Shown here: in pieces, positions 61,570 through 64,000 of the stretch
Position numbering within the stretch: position 1 is the stretch's first letter
Layout of the letters: each line of letters opens with the position of its first letter
NCBI RefSeq assembly: GCF_963678635.1
Contig: NC_087068.1
Coordinates: 45,179,013 to 45,243,012, forward strand
Source of the DNA: Symsagittifera roscoffensis
Lineage: Eukaryota; Xenacoelomorpha; Acoela; Convolutidae
DNA: 64,000 bases
Reading direction: 5' to 3'
Translations under genes and position numbers: made by a program
The notes under the pieces: generated by a model
The model's input: only the letters and a program-made list of their open reading frames with translations
Told to the model about the DNA's origin: nothing
Database searches by the model: none

Positions 61570-62204
61570 TTTCAAGTTTTATTTCAGTGCTATTCCGCCC
61601 AGTTTAAAAAACAGCCCAATAGTGGGATGCTGTCAGAGTCCACAAAGTGGTTGCGAATTTGGTGTCCAATTAAGAAAGCTCAATAATTTTTAGTGTACGA
61701 GATACGACGATTTTTGATTGTTTTTCAAAGTTTTTCGGAAAATTAAAATTACAGAATAAGTTAGAAAACTTGAAATTCCCAACCCTGTAGCTGGGTGCTG
61801 TCAGGGTACTCTCAGGGATTGAGAACCTTGCCTCCAAATATGACTGCTCAAATCCTCATAGTTTTCGAGATAAGACGTTTTTGAGATTTTGTCATTGTTT
61901 TTCAGAAAACGAAACTTTGATCTTTTTTAAGTTTAAAATTCCTAACCCTATAACTGGGTGCTATCAGAGAACTTTCAAGGATTGCAAATCTTGCCTCCAA
62001 ATGAGACTACTAAAATCCTTGTAGTTTTTGAGATATCACGTTTTTTTGATTTTTTTTTTCAAAAAAATTTCAGAAAACTTGACTTAATTTTGTTTTTAAA
62101 ATTTGAAATTCCTCGCCCTATATTTGGGTGCTGTCAGGGTACTCTCAGGGATTGAGATTTTTGCCTCCAAATATGACTGCTCAAATCCTCATAGCTTTCG
62201 AGAA
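61570..62204 (+). repeat. Family B tandem array running into the assembly gap
   Basis: Units of about 150-165 bp with the phrases ctgggtgctgtcagggtact, gcctccaaatatgactgctc and tcctcatagttttcgagat, repeated near 61620, 61800, 61960 and 62130. The atgactgctcaaatc core is shared, in reverse, with the array at 55.2-56.5 kb. The last unit is cut by the run of N, which fits collapse of a longer array. Confidence 0.8.
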
Positions 62205-62404
62205 NNNNNNNNNNNNNNNNNNNNNNNNNNNNNNNNNNNNNNNNNNNNNNNNNNNNNNNNNNNNNNNNNNNNNNNNNNNNNNNNNNNNNNNNNNNNNNNN
62301 NNNNNNNNNNNNNNNNNNNNNNNNNNNNNNNNNNNNNNNNNNNNNNNNNNNNNNNNNNNNNNNNNNNNNNNNNNNNNNNNNNNNNNNNNNNNNNNNNNNN
62401 NNNN
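62205..62404. other. Assembly gap (200 N)
   Basis: Exactly 200 N. A round number is typical of a gap of unknown size. Order and orientation of the two sides are therefore not proven by the sequence. Confidence 0.98.
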
Positions 62405-62680
62405 CTGCTCCAATCCGTAGGGCGCTCGGTATTTCCTCCTTGGCGAGCCTCATTTCATCTTTCAGAGCAATGTGTTCCTCCTCCACGATGATTCTCCATC
62501 AACCCAAATCCGCAGCTTGTTCTCCTGCTTTGCCTGATCGAGCGTCCTCAAAACATCCCGAACCTCGAGCTTCGGGGGCATTGAGACTCTCATCTTTTTT
62601 GCCTTTGTCGTCGATGAGTTTATCTTGATGTCACACGTGTGTAAATAAACTGCGGCTGAGTATCCAATAAACAAGGGATC
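62405..62680 (-). other. GC-richer sequence right after the gap
   Basis: Minus-strand frames (62674-62462 and toward 62405) have mixed coding character, for example RVSMPPKLEVRDVLRTLDQAKQ, but are interrupted. They may continue the broken gene upstream of them or be unrelated. Confidence 0.3.
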
Positions 62681-63398
62681 CTAACCGTCCGTGAACTCCT
62701 TCTGCTGTTTCTCCACAGTGGCTCTTGCGTGTAGGGATGGGACCACCAGCGGGCTATTCATCCCCAGGGTCATTCTTCTGACCATCGGGAACTCAGGGAC
62801 AGTGGTGGACAAAACTTCTCGCTCAAGTATCATCTCCAACTCCTTCTTCACCAGTTCAAAACTCCTTTTCCAGGCCCAGATTCTCAAGATTTCTTGCTTG
62901 TCCGCTGCTAGGGGATTCAAATTCCAGAACTTGGGGTAGGCCTCAATGGGACCCTCACGTTCCCCCCCCCCCCATTCTGCACTGCAATTGTCCCCGAAAA
63001 TTGAACACCATCAATTCTGGGTCCTTCACCTTCCCGAAGAGTACCGTGTCGCTCATCCGTGCCCTCAGCTCTTCCTGCCTGCACCAGTTCAGCGCTGTCT
63101 CATCTAGAACACTTATCAGCCTCACGTGCACCACTGAATTCCGGTATGCCGCCACGAGCCGATCAGGAAAGGCGTATGTTACTGCCGGCTCATAGATGCA
63201 GGTCACGACTTCTTCAAGCCCTTTGATCATCCCTAATGGGTCAGATCTCATCGCCAAACACAGATCAGTCAAGAGAGGCAAGCTTCCATTCGCCTCCTTC
63301 AACTCTTCTTTCGTCTTGGGATTCCTCTCTTCGCCCGCCAGATATCGATTTTGCATCAAGAGATACTCCACCAGCAACGTCTTTAGTCGGCAGTGCAT
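62681..63398 (-). pseudogene. Broken reading frame of unknown family, downstream part
   Basis: A 147-codon frame (63398-62955) with ordinary protein composition (LLTDLCLAMRSDPLGMIKGL, VKDPELMVFNFRGQLQCR) runs into a 12-base G run on the minus strand (62962-62973). On its far side the next frame continues as protein (WNLNPLAADKQEILRIWAWK, FPMVRRMTLGMNSPLVVPSL) to a stop at 62681. The break could be a homopolymer sequencing error. I do not recognise the protein. GC content is clearly above the rest of the window. Confidence 0.4.
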
Positions 63399-63772
63399 TT
63401 ATATGAGTAAGTTTCTGCGCTTGGGTGAGCCTTCCCTATCGACAAAGGTTCCCCATACTTCATCAGTCGATGAAACGCCACCAGTTCTCCGTGAGTCCAG
63501 AGTACTAGCGTTAAGTATCCATCAATTCGAAGCGTTTTCACACCCCTACTGAACATGTAGGCCGGACCCATGTTGAACAGATACCTGGGGTAGACCAAGT
63601 ACAGGGCCAGTAAGAGATTAATGGGCATGTTCAGTAATTCCTGCACGAACGCATCGAAGTTGGCATCCTTCGTATAGAACACTCTTGCCATGTACCTTTT
63701 CTCCCAACAAGGGCTCAAGAATCTCAATGCGGCAGGGCTTCTGGAGCTTCTGAAAGGCGAGGCACGAGTCAA
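63383..63772 (-). CDS. Open frame of unknown family, upstream part
   Basis: A 129-codon frame with FDAFVQELLNMPINLLLALYL and YMFSRGVKTLRIDGYLTLVLW, of globular composition, ending 16 nt inside the next frame. The two may be parts of one protein separated by a frame change, or two overlapping genes. No family recognised; a mobile element, an old viral insertion or a host gene are all open. The rest, 63773-64000, is GC-richer sequence with no separate call. Confidence 0.4.
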   Translation of the reverse strand: MTRASPFRSSRSPAALRFLSPCWEKRYMARVFYTKDANFDAFVQELLNMPINLLLALYLVYPRYLFNMGPAYMFSRGVKTLRIDGYLTLVLWTHGELVAFHRLMKYGEPLSIGKAHPSAETYSYKCTAD

Positions 63773-64000
63773 CTGAAGTTTTTTCTAGTTTTCAGCTCGC
63801 TCTCGCGTGTTCCCTCCAGAATCCTCCAATGGTGACTTCATTTGCCGCTGTGACAAATCTTCTCACCGTCATATCTCAGCCTTCTGCCACTTCTAGCTGC
63901 CACTCAAGAAACTCCCATATCTGTTTGATGAGAGGTGGGGCACTCTCCCGCGTCTTTCCGTGGCGTTCTCAAGCATTGGGGTCAGAAACGGCCACCTGCC

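Noticed and set aside
1..64000. CRISPR arrays, bacterial operons, ribosome-binding sites
   Set aside because: The DNA is clearly eukaryotic, with spliceosomal introns and LTR elements; the spaced repeats are transposon families and satellites.

Overview
This window is animal nuclear DNA: AT-rich, intron-rich and full of transposons. The two main host genes have canonical GT-AG introns whose phases I could join by eye. The proteins look fast-evolving. I think of an invertebrate (a tunicate would fit), but the sequence does not prove the phylum. A 200-N assembly gap lies at 62205-62404, and the base composition changes across it.

Host genes. (1) 391-898 (+) is the last exon of a trypsin-fold serine protease homologue whose visible catalytic positions are substituted. 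(2) 9798-48126 (-) is a nine-exon DC-STAMP-domain gene of the DCST1/DCST2/Sneaky/SPE-42/SPE-49 family, the sperm-egg interaction proteins, about 942 aa. In my model its first exon adds an SH3-like domain and a Ser-rich cytoplasmic region in front of the membrane core. (3) 48725-54497 (-) is a complete eight-exon importin-11 gene (IPO11), about 993 aa. (4) 57540-57933 (-) is a candidate exon of an unrecognised membrane protein. Beyond the gap, 62405-63772 (-) holds broken, GC-richer reading frames I cannot name.

The dominant object is a full-length LTR retroelement of 18.9 kb (12387-31286, minus strand). It has 408-bp LTRs that differ at two bases, a 4-bp target duplication (cata), a TGG primer-binding site and a polypurine tract. 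It sits in the last intron of the DCST-like gene, in the same orientation. Its order is: leader; small basic ORF; gag-protease-RT; RT-RNase H-integrase (one frame break inside RT); two tiny hydrophobic ORFs; an AUG-free Pro/Ser/Thr-rich frame of 378 codons; an envelope-like glycoprotein; and a 597-aa protein of unknown function. Consecutive 3' ORFs are joined by ATGA stop/start overlaps. The 1.2 kb before the env start has almost no AUG in any frame. This looks like a polycistronic messenger read by leaky scanning or reinitiation, and it is my best candidate for an undescribed system.

Other mobile DNA: a 1001-bp MULE-like foldback element with an 8-bp target duplication (35525-36525); hAT-like MITEs (one with a clean 8-bp duplication); eight copies of a ~0.5-0.7 kb repeat with hairpins near both ends; alternating inverted-repeat arrays at 55.2-56.5 kb with relatives at 61.6-62.2 kb beside the gap; and several tandem arrays.
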